A DNA stretch of 64,000 bases, from the NCBI GenBank assembly GCA_002336935.1, contig DDEW01000008.1, positions 62,663 through 126,662 of the forward strand. The letters run 5' to 3'. Under the pieces are notes generated by a model. The model was given only the letters and a program-made list of their open reading frames with translations. It was not told the origin of the DNA and made no database searches. A program made the translations under genes and the position numbers. Source of the DNA: Candidatus Saccharibacteria bacterium UBA1944. Its GTDB lineage: Bacteria; Patescibacteriota; Saccharimonadia; Saccharimonadales; Saccharimonadaceae. The stretch's first letter is position 1; each line of letters opens with the position of its first letter. Below are positions 26,811 through 35,602 of the stretch, piece after piece.

Positions 26811-28202
26811 ATGGCCAACTTATACTCCTGGATCCATGACCTCGTAGGCAACCACAAATCAGATAAGCTTGCGCAGCAGCATGAAGCCAACTTAGCAAAA
26901 GCAAGCAAGCGCTACGGCAAGTTTGGTCGGTCCATACGAGTGCTCGGACCCGGGGTTGTAACTGGAGCAGCCGACGATGACCCGAGCGGAATCGCAACCT
27001 ATTCACAAGCAGGTGCCGTGTACGGCTATGGGTTGCTGTGGCTTTTTCCCATTATGTTTCCACTCCTATTGGCAGTTCAAGAAAGCTGCGCTCGTATTGG
27101 TGCGGTTACCGGTGATGGCCTGGCAACAGTCCTTAAAAAGCACTATAGCAAAAAGGTTCTCTACTCAGCGGTTATCCTTGTTGTTGTCGCCAATACCGTA
27201 AACATCGGTAGCGACTTGGCCGCTATGGCAGCCACGACACAGTTGTTGTTCCCTGAAGCATCATACATTGGACTGGCTATCTTTTTTGCGCTTCTGTGTG
27301 TGCTCCTACAAATATTTGTACCATACCGTACCTACGTAAAAATTCTCAAGTGGCTCGCCATTGTATTGTTTGCGTATCCTGTGACGGCATTTATTGTTGG
27401 CCAACCTTGGACAGAAGTGCTCACACGCACCTTTGTCCCAAACGTCACAATAAACAAAGAAACGATTTACATTATTGTCGGTATTCTTGGTACGACCATT
27501 AGCCCTTACTTGTTCTTCTGGAACACAAGCGAAGTGGTAGAAGACGAGGTGGAAGAGCACCGCATCAAAACATCATCGGGCACCGGTATCCCACGTATTT
27601 CAAAAGCGTTTATTCGCAAAATTCGCCTGGACAATATCGCTGGTATGAGCCTAGCAAGTATATCTGCATGGTTTATTGTCATCGCCTGTGCCTCAACATT
27701 GCACGCCCATGGCATTACGCAAATCGAAAACGCCAACGATGCCGCCGCAGCACTAGAGCCACTTGTGCAAGGGTTTCCGCATGCAGGACTAATTGCTAAA
27801 CTCTTATTCTCGGTTGGCATCATTGGCATTGGGCTATTAGCTGTACCAGTACTCGCTGGTTCATCAAGCTATGCAATTAGTGAAGCGCTCGGCATCAAAG
27901 AGGGACTATACCGCAAGTTCAAGAAGGCCCATGGCTTTTATGGTATTATCGCGCTGGCAACCCTTGCAGGGCTCACTATCAACTTTCTGCATATCGACCC
28001 CATTCAAGCACTTATTTTTACCGCGGTCTTTAACGCCGTTGCAAGCGTACCGCTGCTGTGGATGATTTACCGCGTCGGTAATAATCCAGATGTCATGGGA
28101 CACTACAAGAACACTCGGTGGAGCAATGTTGGCGTTATCGCAGCGTTCTTGTTGATGCTTGGAGCATCCCTCGTCTTGTTCTACTCTCTCATTCCGCGTT
28201 AA
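26811..28202 (+). CDS. Nramp-related divalent metal transporter (NRMT-like)
   Basis: A 463-residue LeuT-fold transporter with about 11 helices. The helix-1 metal motif, DPGN in classical Nramp, is DPSG here, and the helix-6 region reads TTISPYLFFWNTSE, without the Met of the transition-metal-selective site. These changes match Nramp-related Mg2+ transporters rather than Mn2+/Fe2+ Nramps. Mg2+ uptake is therefore likely but not proven. It lies 28 nt after ackA and may be cotranscribed. Confidence 0.8.
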   Translation: MANLYSWIHDLVGNHKSDKLAQQHEANLAKASKRYGKFGRSIRVLGPGVVTGAADDDPSGIATYSQAGAVYGYGLLWLFPIMFPLLLAVQESCARIGAVTGDGLATVLKKHYSKKVLYSAVILVVVANTVNIGSDLAAMAATTQLLFPEASYIGLAIFFALLCVLLQIFVPYRTYVKILKWLAIVLFAYPVTAFIVGQPWTEVLTRTFVPNVTINKETIYIIVGILGTTISPYLFFWNTSEVVEDEVEEHRIKTSSGTGIPRISKAFIRKIRLDNIAGMSLASISAWFIVIACASTLHAHGITQIENANDAAAALEPLVQGFPHAGLIAKLLFSVGIIGIGLLAVPVLAGSSSYAISEALGIKEGLYRKFKKAHGFYGIIALATLAGLTINFLHIDPIQALIFTAVFNAVASVPLLWMIYRVGNNPDVMGHYKNTRWSNVGVIAAFLLMLGASLVLFYSLIPR

Positions 28203-28211
28203 AATAGATGA

Positions 28212-29522
28212 ATGGTAAAAAAGTCCTATCCTATTCTTCGCGTAACACTCGATACCATTGTTGGGGGTGGGCAAGCCCTTGGTACGCTTGAAACCGGCCA
28301 AAAAGCATTCGTATGGAATGCACTGCCAGGTGAAACTGTCGATTTTCAGGTGACCAAAAAGAAGGCTCACTTTGTAGAGGGTATAGCAGCAACTATTCTA
28401 GAAGCGAGTAAAGAGCGGGCTTCACCCGTTGATCCTAACTCGTACCTTAGTACAAGCCCATGGCAAATGATGACACTAGCCGCCGAGCAGCACTACAAAG
28501 CCGCGCTCATCGAGGAAGCCTTCGAGCTTCACAATATCGTTTTGCCTAATGCCATTGACGTCTATACCGACGGTAATACTGTCGGCTACCGCAACAAAGT
28601 CGAGTTCAGCTGGTTTGGAGAAACTGACCATACAACGGGCAATACTACCCTTAATCTTGCATTCTTTCGCCGTGGGAGTAAGGGCAAGATAACCGTAGAC
28701 CAGTGTAGCCTACTACCCGAACCAATGATGCGCCTTGCGCGTTCGCTACGCGACCTACTCCAGCGTAAAGGGGTTGAAGCACGTGAGCTTAAAACACTAC
28801 TTATCCGCTGCAATCAGGCAGGGGAGTGTGTGTGGCAACTCTATACAAAGACCGAGCAATCGTTCCTTGCTGCTGACGAGGCCTTAGCATTGCCGGCACT
28901 GGGCGGAGAAGTTATTTACAGCGACCCCAAAAGCCCTGCAAGCCGTATCACTAAGCGACTGGCAAGCTTTGGCACAACAATCCTCACCGACACAGTACTC
29001 GGCACTCCATTTCGCTATGCCACTGAAGGGTTTTTCCAGGTAAACCTGCCTGTGTATGAGCATGCGCTGTTAGACATGCGAGAATGGGTAGAAGACAAAC
29101 CTGTCGTCGACCTATACAGCGGCGTGGGAAGTATTGGGCTCACAATTGGAGGTAGCAATGTGACTCTTGTAGAGATCAATGAAGACGCCGTACGCGAAAT
29201 GCGCGCGAACATACACAACCTTGAGCGTGAACATAAAGCAACTGCAGTGTTGGCTGCAAGCGAAAAAGCGCTGGACTACATTTCGGGTGAGGCGTGCATC
29301 ATTGTGGACCCGCCTCGTGCTGGCTTGCACACCAATGTCGTTAAAAAACTACTCGAGGCATTACCAGAACGAATCATTTACCTCAGCTGCAACCCAGTTA
29401 CGCAGGCTCGCGACGTCGCAATGCTTGCCGAAAAATATGGCATACGACACCACCGCGGGTATAATTTTTTTCCGCGAACCCCGCATATTGAGCATTTGAT
29501 TATTCTCGACAAAAAAGCATAA
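28212..29522 (+). CDS. RumA/TrmA-family rRNA or tRNA uracil-C5 methyltransferase
   Basis: A 436-residue SAM-dependent enzyme. An N-terminal TRAM RNA-binding domain (about 1-60) is followed by the Rossmann domain with LYSGVGSIGL, IIVDPPRAG, and the catalytic Cys in YLSCNP. The Fe-S cluster cysteines of E. coli RlmD are absent, as in many Gram-positive homologues. It makes m5U in 23S rRNA or tRNA; which one is not clear. TAAAAT (28200-28205), partly formed by the stop of the preceding gene, lies 6 nt before the ATG. Confidence 0.9.
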   Translation: MVKKSYPILRVTLDTIVGGGQALGTLETGQKAFVWNALPGETVDFQVTKKKAHFVEGIAATILEASKERASPVDPNSYLSTSPWQMMTLAAEQHYKAALIEEAFELHNIVLPNAIDVYTDGNTVGYRNKVEFSWFGETDHTTGNTTLNLAFFRRGSKGKITVDQCSLLPEPMMRLARSLRDLLQRKGVEARELKTLLIRCNQAGECVWQLYTKTEQSFLAADEALALPALGGEVIYSDPKSPASRITKRLASFGTTILTDTVLGTPFRYATEGFFQVNLPVYEHALLDMREWVEDKPVVDLYSGVGSIGLTIGGSNVTLVEINEDAVREMRANIHNLEREHKATAVLAASEKALDYISGEACIIVDPPRAGLHTNVVKKLLEALPERIIYLSCNPVTQARDVAMLAEKYGIRHHRGYNFFPRTPHIEHLIILDKKA

Positions 29523-29543
29523 CCACTATGCTATAATTACCAC

Positions 29544-30221
29544 ATGAAATGCTGGTACCAAAAAGGCTTTACCATTGTAGAGATATCAATCGTTTTGGCT
29601 GTTGTATCAGTTCTCGCATTAATTACGGTAGTTGCTAATAATCAGGTACAGCTGCAGGCTCGTGATAAGTCTCGCCAGGCAGATATGCTTGTACTAACTA
29701 GTGGCTTCGAAAAATACTATCAGAATAACGGTATGTATCCCACTGGATGTTCATGGGGTACTGCAATTACTAGTTGTCGAATTAATGCAGCTATCGAACC
29801 GCCCGGAGATATAGCTTTTTATTCAAATACAAACAAGACCTCAATCCAGTCAGCATTACAGCTTGAACAGAGTACGTTAAACAATACCAAATCAACACCG
29901 CTATCGTCTTACATAAGCTCACCTTCAACAAATGCTTACTTTTTTTGGGGTCAGCAAGAAAACAGCGGGGGCACACCATTACAAGGTATAAACCTAGCTG
30001 TAGGTACAACCTCACCTTTACTTAACTGCGATCCATCTATAACTATTTTCCGCTATTCATACTTACCTCCCACAGGCAATAGTTTCGTGCTAGGTTACTA
30101 TGGGGAGGTGGATAAAAAGTGGCATATATACCAAGGGGATTCTGGCAAGCGACTAGTCATATATAGTACTGGAGAAGAAATACGTTCCAGGACAATAGGC
30201 CAGTGCATCTTCGAGAACTAA
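29544..30221 (+). CDS. Type IV pilin-like protein
   Basis: A 225-residue protein with the prepilin signal KGFTIVEISIV (cleavage after Gly8) and a single N-terminal helix. The head has paired cysteines (TGCSWG, TSCRIN) and a FEKYYQNNGMYP segment as in minor pilins. TATAAT (29532-29537) ends 6 nt before the ATG. It shows no close resemblance to the pilin at 21.5 kb beyond the N-terminus and is probably a minor pilin or pseudopilin. Confidence 0.85.
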   Translation: MKCWYQKGFTIVEISIVLAVVSVLALITVVANNQVQLQARDKSRQADMLVLTSGFEKYYQNNGMYPTGCSWGTAITSCRINAAIEPPGDIAFYSNTNKTSIQSALQLEQSTLNNTKSTPLSSYISSPSTNAYFFWGQQENSGGTPLQGINLAVGTTSPLLNCDPSITIFRYSYLPPTGNSFVLGYYGEVDKKWHIYQGDSGKRLVIYSTGEEIRSRTIGQCIFEN

Positions 30222-30294
30222 TTTATCCGTATTTAAACAAGCCAACCGTATAACAGGATAGAAGCTATATTGGCCATAATAGTAACTATGTGAA

Positions 30295-30786
30295 TTAGCT
30301 GGTCTTTATCCGCCTGTAAGCAAATTTGACATGTGGGCGCCAGCCGCTGCGCGAATCACTGTCCGCTTGGCAAAGTGTGCCGTCCCTTACCTCGCTTACG
30401 GCAATGAGCGCGGGTGTGTATGGCGCTAGGGTACGATAGAATACAATGTCGCTCTCATGGACATCTTTGCGGCCAGGAAACACCGTGCGAAACTTTTCGC
30501 GACCGATTTCATCAAAATAGTGCGGCCTACCCTTGGGCGGGAAGTACATTTCGGCTTTTATGCCCACTCGTCCAGCGATTTTCATTACATCACCCAACAC
30601 AAGTTTAGTGGGCCCATCAATGTAGCAGTAAAGCTGCTTCTTCTTCGTCAAGAACACTGTTGCACGGGCAGATTTGCCTACAGGCGCGCTGCGCATAATT
30701 ACTTTGTCGATATCAGTAGCAACACCAAAATGCTCCTTGCATGATTGCTCAAGCGCAAAGTCATCATATATGTCACCAGTACTCAT
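30295..30786 (-). CDS. Hypothetical protein
   Basis: A 163-residue soluble protein, mixed alpha/beta and basic, with the segment AEMYFPPKGRPHYFDEIG. No family is recognised. The ATG at 30786 lies 7 nt after a minus-strand TATAAT (30794-30799); an upstream frame extension to 30888 crosses the uvrD start and is rejected. Its promoter is back-to-back with that of the uvrD-type gene. Confidence 0.65.
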   Translation of the reverse strand: MSTGDIYDDFALEQSCKEHFGVATDIDKVIMRSAPVGKSARATVFLTKKKQLYCYIDGPTKLVLGDVMKIAGRVGIKAEMYFPPKGRPHYFDEIGREKFRTVFPGRKDVHESDIVFYRTLAPYTPALIAVSEVRDGTLCQADSDSRSGWRPHVKFAYRRIKTS

Positions 30787-30837
30787 AGGGTAAATTATAC
30801 CACATTTTCGATGCTTACACTGGGGTACAATAGATGA

Positions 30838-33800
30838 GTGACTAGTTTTGAACAACGCTACAAAAAATTGAATAAAACGCAGCAGCAAGCAGTAGACACT
30901 ATTGATGGGCCGCTTTTGGTGATTGCAGGGCCAGGCACCGGCAAAACTGAGTTGCTAAGTATGCGCGCAGCGAACATATTGCGCACCACCGATACACTTC
31001 CTGAAAGTATTCTTTGCCTCACGTTCACCGATAGCGGCGCCAGCGCCATGCGCTCGCGGCTAGCAGAAATCATCGGGCCAGATGCCTACAAAGTTGCTAT
31101 CCATACCTTCCATAGCTTTGGTACCGAGATCATCAACCAGAACAACCAGTATTTTTACCACGGAGCTACCTACAAGCCTGCCGATGAGCTCACGAGCTAC
31201 GAGATACTATCGGGCATTTTTGACGAACTTGACTATACCAACCCCCTCGCGAGCAAGAATAATGGTGAGTATACACACCTAGCGGATGCCGTAAAAACCA
31301 TTAGCGAGCTCAAGCAAGCCGGCCTGACGAGCGATGAGCTACTCGCTATCATTGCCGAGAATGAGCGTACGCTTGATGAAATTGAAGGGGAGCTTTCTGC
31401 TATTTTTGCAAACAAAATCTCATCGAGCATGCTGTCACTGCTCGCCCCCCTGGCGCAGCGCGTGGCGAATACACCCCGGCGAACACTTCCTTTGGCTATT
31501 ACTCCGCTCGCAAATGTGCTGTCGCTCAGTATGGCACGCATGTTTGATGCAGCTGTTGCGAGCAACAAAACTACGCCAATCACAGCCTGGCGCAACGAAT
31601 GGCTCGAAAAAAACGAAGATGGCGTGTTCGTTTTTAAAGACCGCAAGCGGCACCAGAAGCTTCGCGCTATGTGCCACATTTACTTTGCCTACTTGTCGCG
31701 CATGGAGCAGGCAGGGCTGTATGACTATGATGACATGATTCTCAACGTTGTCCATGGCATGGAAACTCAACCTGATTTACGCTACAACCTGCAAGAAAAA
31801 TACCAGTATATTATGGTTGACGAGTTCCAGGACACCAACTTAGCGCAGCTTCGCATTCTTTTTTCACTGACGAACAACCCTGCAAACGAGGGCAAACCAA
31901 ACGTTATGGCGGTCGGTGATGATGATCAGGCAATCTATAGTTTTCAAGGTGCTGACGTCAACAACATTCATCGGTTCCTCGATCAGTACGGTCGTCCTGA
32001 GCCCCTCGTACTTACCGACAACTACCGCTCAACCCAGGCAATCATTGATACTGCACGAAGCGTTATTACGCAAAGCAATAACCGGCTCGAAGCAACGCTG
32101 TCAAACCTGTCTAAAGCGCTAAAAACTCATGTAGCCACCGCTAGCGCACCTGAGCTTCATGAGTTTGGCACAAGTACGGATGAGCGTGCCTGGCTTGCAA
32201 ATGATATTGCTCAAAAGATTAGTAACGGCACGGCTCCAAGTTCTATTGCCGTTATTGCCCGGCAGCATAGCGAGCTTATTGAGCTCTTACCGTACCTTTA
32301 CCAGCACAATATTAGTGTCAACTATGAGCGTCGCGACAATGTTCTCGATAGCGAAGTAATCCGTTCAATTGATCTTACCGCCTCTATCGTCCTTGCTATC
32401 CACGATGGGCGCCTCGATGAAGCCGATGCATTGCTGCCACAGCTGCTTGCACACCCTGCCTTTGGGTTTACACCTGAATCTGTTTGGCGAGCAAGCCTTG
32501 CAAGCTACCGCAACCACCTCACATGGCTTGAGGTCATGGCAACTACTCCAGATTTCGTGCCGCTTCATAGCTGGCTGCTTGCATTAGCACAAAAGTCTGC
32601 CCACCTGCCACTTGAGCAGTGTATCGACGAAATTACCGGTTCACCAGCCGCAGTTGGCGAGGAAGTACAGGCGTACCAATCACCGTTTTATGAGCATTAC
32701 TTTGGAGCTAATGTCCTTGCACGTACACCCGATACGTATTTAGTGACCCTCGATGCACTTCGCACCATTCGCATGAAGCTGCGTGAATACAAGCCGACTT
32801 CAACGCTGCTACTTGCAGACTACCTAGCATTCGTCGAAACACACCGTGCGATTGGAAGTACCATGACGAGTATACGTCGGCAGAGTGACCAGCTAGAGGG
32901 CGCGATTACCGTTATGACCGCCCATAAGTCTAAAGGCTTAGAATATCCTACGGTTTACATTGTCGGAGCAGTCGATAGTAAGTGGGGCGAGCGCGTACGT
33001 AGCCGAAGCCGGCTTATCACCTACCCAGAAAACCTTCAAATTAGTCCTATTGGCAACACCTATGCCGAACGTCTACGGCTTTTCTACGTTGCGATGACCC
33101 GAGCTAAAAAAGAACTTATTATTAGCTATGCAACCGCAGACGATAGTGGCAAAGACACACTACCGGCAAGTTTTCTCACTGGCACCGAACTCACTGCCAT
33201 AAGCGAAAAAGTCCACACCCAGCTTAGTGATCTTACTGAGCAAGCGCAGCTAGCGTGGCACCAAGCCCTCACGCATATTCCAAGCACCACCATGAAGCAA
33301 CTTCTTGAGCCGCAGCTTGAAACCTACAAGCTTTCTATTACTCACCTCAATAACTTTATCGACGTTACTCGAGGCGGACCAACCGCCTTCCTTATGAACA
33401 ATTTACTTCACTTTCCACAGGCTAAGAGCGCCAACGCCAGCTATGGTACAGCTGTACATACCACGCTTCAACGGGCACATAATCATATTCGTGCCACCGG
33501 CGAAAAACGCCCGATTGAGGACATAGTTGGTGACTTTAACCGTGAACTTGCCAACCAGCACCTACGTGAAGAAGATTTTAACACGTATAGCAAGAAGGGT
33601 GCTGATAGCCTCAACGCATTCTTAAATGCCCGTTACGCCACCTTCTCAGCTACACAACAGACCGAGCGCAGCTTCGCAAACCAAGGTGTAATCATTGGCA
33701 AAGCACGGCTCACCGGTTCGCTTGATCTGATTGACACGAATGAAAATGTTATCACGGTCACCGACTACAAGACAGGTAAGCCAAGCAGTAGCTGGCAGGG

Positions 33801-34122
33801 TAAAACGGACTACGAAAAGCTTAAACTGCACAAATATAAGCAGCAGCTTATGTTTTATCAACTCCTTATTCAAAACGCCCGCGATTACCGCCGCTATAGC
33901 TACAATAGGGGCGTGTTACAGTTTGTCGAACCAGACATTCGTGGCGCCATTCATGCGCTTGAGCTCACAAGTACTCCCGACGATTTGCATCGCTTTACCT
34001 TGCTCATTGAAGCCATTTGGCAGCGAATTATTACGCTCGACTTCCCAGATACATCAGCGTATGATTCATCGTACAAAGGTGTGCTAGCCTTCGAACAATG
34101 GTTGATTGACAATACCAACTAA
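30838..34122 (+). CDS. UvrD-family helicase fused to PD-(D/E)XK nuclease
   Basis: A 1094-residue protein. Residues 1-800 are an SF1A helicase: Walker A AGPGTGKT, Walker B VDEFQDTN, QAIYSFQGA and VMTAHKSKGLEYPTVY. The last ~300 residues are a RecB/AddB-type nuclease with SLDLID and VTDYKTGK, the catalytic Asp and Asp-x-Lys. One chain thus unwinds and cuts DNA, like a simplified RecB/AddA in double-strand-break repair. The start is GTG at 30838, 6 nt after TACAAT (30826-30831); the uptake of the first AUG-like codon at 30834 would be out of frame. Confidence 0.92.
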   Translation: MTSFEQRYKKLNKTQQQAVDTIDGPLLVIAGPGTGKTELLSMRAANILRTTDTLPESILCLTFTDSGASAMRSRLAEIIGPDAYKVAIHTFHSFGTEIINQNNQYFYHGATYKPADELTSYEILSGIFDELDYTNPLASKNNGEYTHLADAVKTISELKQAGLTSDELLAIIAENERTLDEIEGELSAIFANKISSSMLSLLAPLAQRVANTPRRTLPLAITPLANVLSLSMARMFDAAVASNKTTPITAWRNEWLEKNEDGVFVFKDRKRHQKLRAMCHIYFAYLSRMEQAGLYDYDDMILNVVHGMETQPDLRYNLQEKYQYIMVDEFQDTNLAQLRILFSLTNNPANEGKPNVMAVGDDDQAIYSFQGADVNNIHRFLDQYGRPEPLVLTDNYRSTQAIIDTARSVITQSNNRLEATLSNLSKALKTHVATASAPELHEFGTSTDERAWLANDIAQKISNGTAPSSIAVIARQHSELIELLPYLYQHNISVNYERRDNVLDSEVIRSIDLTASIVLAIHDGRLDEADALLPQLLAHPAFGFTPESVWRASLASYRNHLTWLEVMATTPDFVPLHSWLLALAQKSAHLPLEQCIDEITGSPAAVGEEVQAYQSPFYEHYFGANVLARTPDTYLVTLDALRTIRMKLREYKPTSTLLLADYLAFVETHRAIGSTMTSIRRQSDQLEGAITVMTAHKSKGLEYPTVYIVGAVDSKWGERVRSRSRLITYPENLQISPIGNTYAERLRLFYVAMTRAKKELIISYATADDSGKDTLPASFLTGTELTAISEKVHTQLSDLTEQAQLAWHQALTHIPSTTMKQLLEPQLETYKLSITHLNNFIDVTRGGPTAFLMNNLLHFPQAKSANASYGTAVHTTLQRAHNHIRATGEKRPIEDIVGDFNRELANQHLREEDFNTYSKKGADSLNAFLNARYATFSATQQTERSFANQGVIIGKARLTGSLDLIDTNENVITVTDYKTGKPSSSWQGKTDYEKLKLHKYKQQLMFYQLLIQNARDYRRYSYNRGVLQFVEPDIRGAIHALELTSTPDDLHRFTLLIEAIWQRIITLDFPDTSAYDSSYKGVLAFEQWLIDNTN

Positions 34123-34134
34123 TAGTGCTATAAA
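34106..34134 (+). promoter_or_regulatory. Cassette B promoter
   Basis: TTGACA, 17-bp spacer, TATAAA. It overlaps the last codons and stop of the helicase-nuclease gene and lies 43 nt before the zinc-ribbon ATG. Confidence 0.8.
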
Positions 34135-34177
34135 ATATATGTAACACTTCCGTTACACCGTACCTCGAAAGGTGGTG

Positions 34178-34330
34178 ATGGCCGTGGCGGCCGACACCAA
34201 GAGCTCCTCGCAGGGGCAGTACACCACGAAGGCAACTTGCAGCAAGTGCGGCGCAACCAACTGGATCAACCTGTACTGGGCCAAGCGCATGGGTGGCTGG
34301 AACTGCCACGCCTGCGGCAAGAAGCACTGA
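34178..34330 (+). CDS. GC-rich mini zinc-ribbon protein (cassette B)
   Basis: A 50-residue protein. Two Cys pairs, CSKC (21-24) and CHAC (43-46), 18 residues apart form a likely zinc ribbon; aromatic residues (Trp29, Tyr33, Trp34, Trp41) lie between them. The start has AAAGGTGG as Shine-Dalgarno and the stop is TGA. Codons are strongly GC-rich. It could bind RNA, DNA or a protein partner; no family is recognised. It heads a transcript that also contains two tRNA-like elements. Confidence 0.7.
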   Translation: MAVAADTKSSSQGQYTTKATCSKCGATNWINLYWAKRMGGWNCHACGKKH

Positions 34331-34365
34331 CCATGCTCATGCTTGCGCTACTCGCGCGGGCATGG
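34331..34365 (+). other. Hairpin after the zinc-ribbon gene
   Basis: CCATGC and GCATGG close a 35-base region starting right after the TGA. It lacks a T-run. Confidence 0.4.
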
Positions 34366-34380
34366 TAGGGTAGTACCTGC

Positions 34381-34410
34381 GGTCCCTCCTTGTGAGAGCA
34401 AGGGAGGACC
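34381..34410 (+). other. Perfect 11-bp hairpin
   Basis: Arms 34381-34391 and 34400-34410 (GGTCCCTCCTT/AAGGGAGGACC), 8-base loop, just before the first tRNA-like element. No T-run follows, so it may be an RNA-processing or stability element rather than a terminator. Confidence 0.5.
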
Positions 34411-34415
34411 GTCCA

Positions 34416-34491
34416 GCGGCGGTAGCTCAGCCATGGAAGAGCATCTGGTGTACCCACCAGAAGGCCAGGAGTTCGAATCTCCTCCGCTGCA
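34416..34491 (+). tRNA. tRNA-like element with an 8-nt anticodon loop
   Basis: A cloverleaf can be drawn: acceptor GCGGCGG/CCGCTGC (one G-U), D-stem GCTC/GAGC, anticodon stem TCTGG/CCAGA, T-stem AGGAG/CTCCT with loop TTCGAAT, discriminator A. The anticodon loop, TGTACCCA, has 8 bases instead of 7, so the anticodon is ambiguous: ACC (Gly) if the second T is U33, or TAC (Val) otherwise. No CCA is encoded (CGA follows). It may be a divergent or frameshift-type tRNA, a phage-type tRNA, or a tRNA-like structure with another role. Confidence 0.6.
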
Positions 34492-34519
34492 CGAGTACCT
34501 CACTGAGGTGCCCCCACCT

Positions 34520-34590
34520 GTGGGGGTGGATGAAGGAAGTCGCTCGCTTGCAAAGCGAGAGAGCCTGGTTCAATACCGGTCCCCACTCCA
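34520..34590 (+). tRNA. Atypical tRNA-Cys (anticodon GCA)
   Basis: A 71-nt element with acceptor GTGGGGG/TCCCCAC, anticodon stem CTCGC/GCGAG around TTGCAAA (anticodon GCA), U73 as expected for tRNA-Cys, and encoded CCA. The D-arm is reduced and the T-arm is about one base short, with only four firm pairs. CCCCCAC at 34511-34517 is the exact complement of the 5' acceptor strand (34520-34526) and could compete with tRNA folding. cysS at 0.7 kb would be the charging enzyme if it is functional. Confidence 0.6.
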
Positions 34591-34620
34591 ACTACCCGCG
34601 CGACAATCGTCGTGCACCCA

Positions 34621-34645
34621 CCCGGGCTCTATGCCCGGGTTATTA
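34621..34645 (+). terminator. Terminator of the cassette B transcript
   Basis: CCCGGGC and GCCCGGG arms with a 5-base loop, then TTATTACT. Ends the GC-rich region before dus. Confidence 0.7.
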
Positions 34646-34669
34646 CTATCTGTGAGATAATATACTGTG

Positions 34670-35602
34670 ATGAAAACATTTTGGCACAACCTTCCGCAAC
34701 CATTCTTCGTCCTCGCCCCTATGGAGGCGGTTACTGACGTTGTGTTTCGCCATGTCGTATCCCAAGCCGCACGACCAGACGTATACTTTACGGAGTTCAC
34801 CAATGCAACCGGCTGGTACCGGGCCGGTAACAAAGCGATTGGCGGGCGACTGGTCAAAACTGATGATGAAAGCCCAATTGTTGCGCAGCTATGGGGAAGT
34901 GATCCACAGGCTATGGCCGCACTCAGCAAGCATTGCCGTGACCTGGGATACGATGGAATCGACCTCAATATGGGTTGCCCCGATCAGTCTGCCATAAAGG
35001 GCGGTGGTGGTGCGGCGATGATTCGTACTCCTGAGCTTGCGAGTGCGATGATAGCCGCTGCTAAAGAAAGCAGCCTACCGGTGAGCGTTAAAACGCGATT
35101 GGGCTATAGCTTTATCGACGAATGGAAAGGCTGGCTTAGTACACTCTTACAGCAAGATATCGCGGTACTCACCATCCACCTACGCACTAAAAAAGAAATG
35201 AGTAAAGTACCCGCACATACCGAACTTATTCCTGACATCATCGCACTTCGTAATCAATTAGCGCCCAATACGCTCATTGTCATTAATGGTGATGTGCGCG
35301 ACCGCGAACATGGCATGGAGTTTTTTAAGCAACATAGGGTTGATGGTGTCATGATTGGCCGCGGTATTTTTAGCAATCCTTACGCATTTAGCAACGGCAA
35401 AAAACCATCTAGGCACGAGCTTATACAACTGCTCCACACACAACTTGACTATTATGACCAGTATGCAGCGGTTACCGGTAGACCATTCGAAACACTAAAA
35501 CGATTTTTCAAAATATATATTCGCGATTTTGATGGTGCAAGTGATCTGCGCGATAAACTCATGCATTGCAAAACTACCGACGAAGTTCGCAACCTACTCT
35601 AG
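34670..35602 (+). CDS. dus: tRNA-dihydrouridine synthase
   Basis: A 310-residue FMN TIM-barrel enzyme that reduces uridine in the tRNA D-loop. It has LAPMEAVTD at the N-terminus, the catalytic Cys in NMGCP, GGGGAAM, VKTRLGY and MIGRGIFSNP. The ATG at 34670 is 8 nt after GATAAT (34656-34661); a GTG one codon earlier is also possible. It overlaps the convergent carbonic-anhydrase-like gene by 9 bases. Which D-loop position it modifies is unknown. Confidence 0.92.
   Translation: MKTFWHNLPQPFFVLAPMEAVTDVVFRHVVSQAARPDVYFTEFTNATGWYRAGNKAIGGRLVKTDDESPIVAQLWGSDPQAMAALSKHCRDLGYDGIDLNMGCPDQSAIKGGGGAAMIRTPELASAMIAAAKESSLPVSVKTRLGYSFIDEWKGWLSTLLQQDIAVLTIHLRTKKEMSKVPAHTELIPDIIALRNQLAPNTLIVINGDVRDREHGMEFFKQHRVDGVMIGRGIFSNPYAFSNGKKPSRHELIQLLHTQLDYYDQYAAVTGRPFETLKRFFKIYIRDFDGASDLRDKLMHCKTTDEVRNLL

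Noticed and set aside
34343..34660. Open frames of 87-105 codons across the tRNA-like region
   Set aside because: They run through hairpins and cloverleaf structures and lack a Shine-Dalgarno site or domain.
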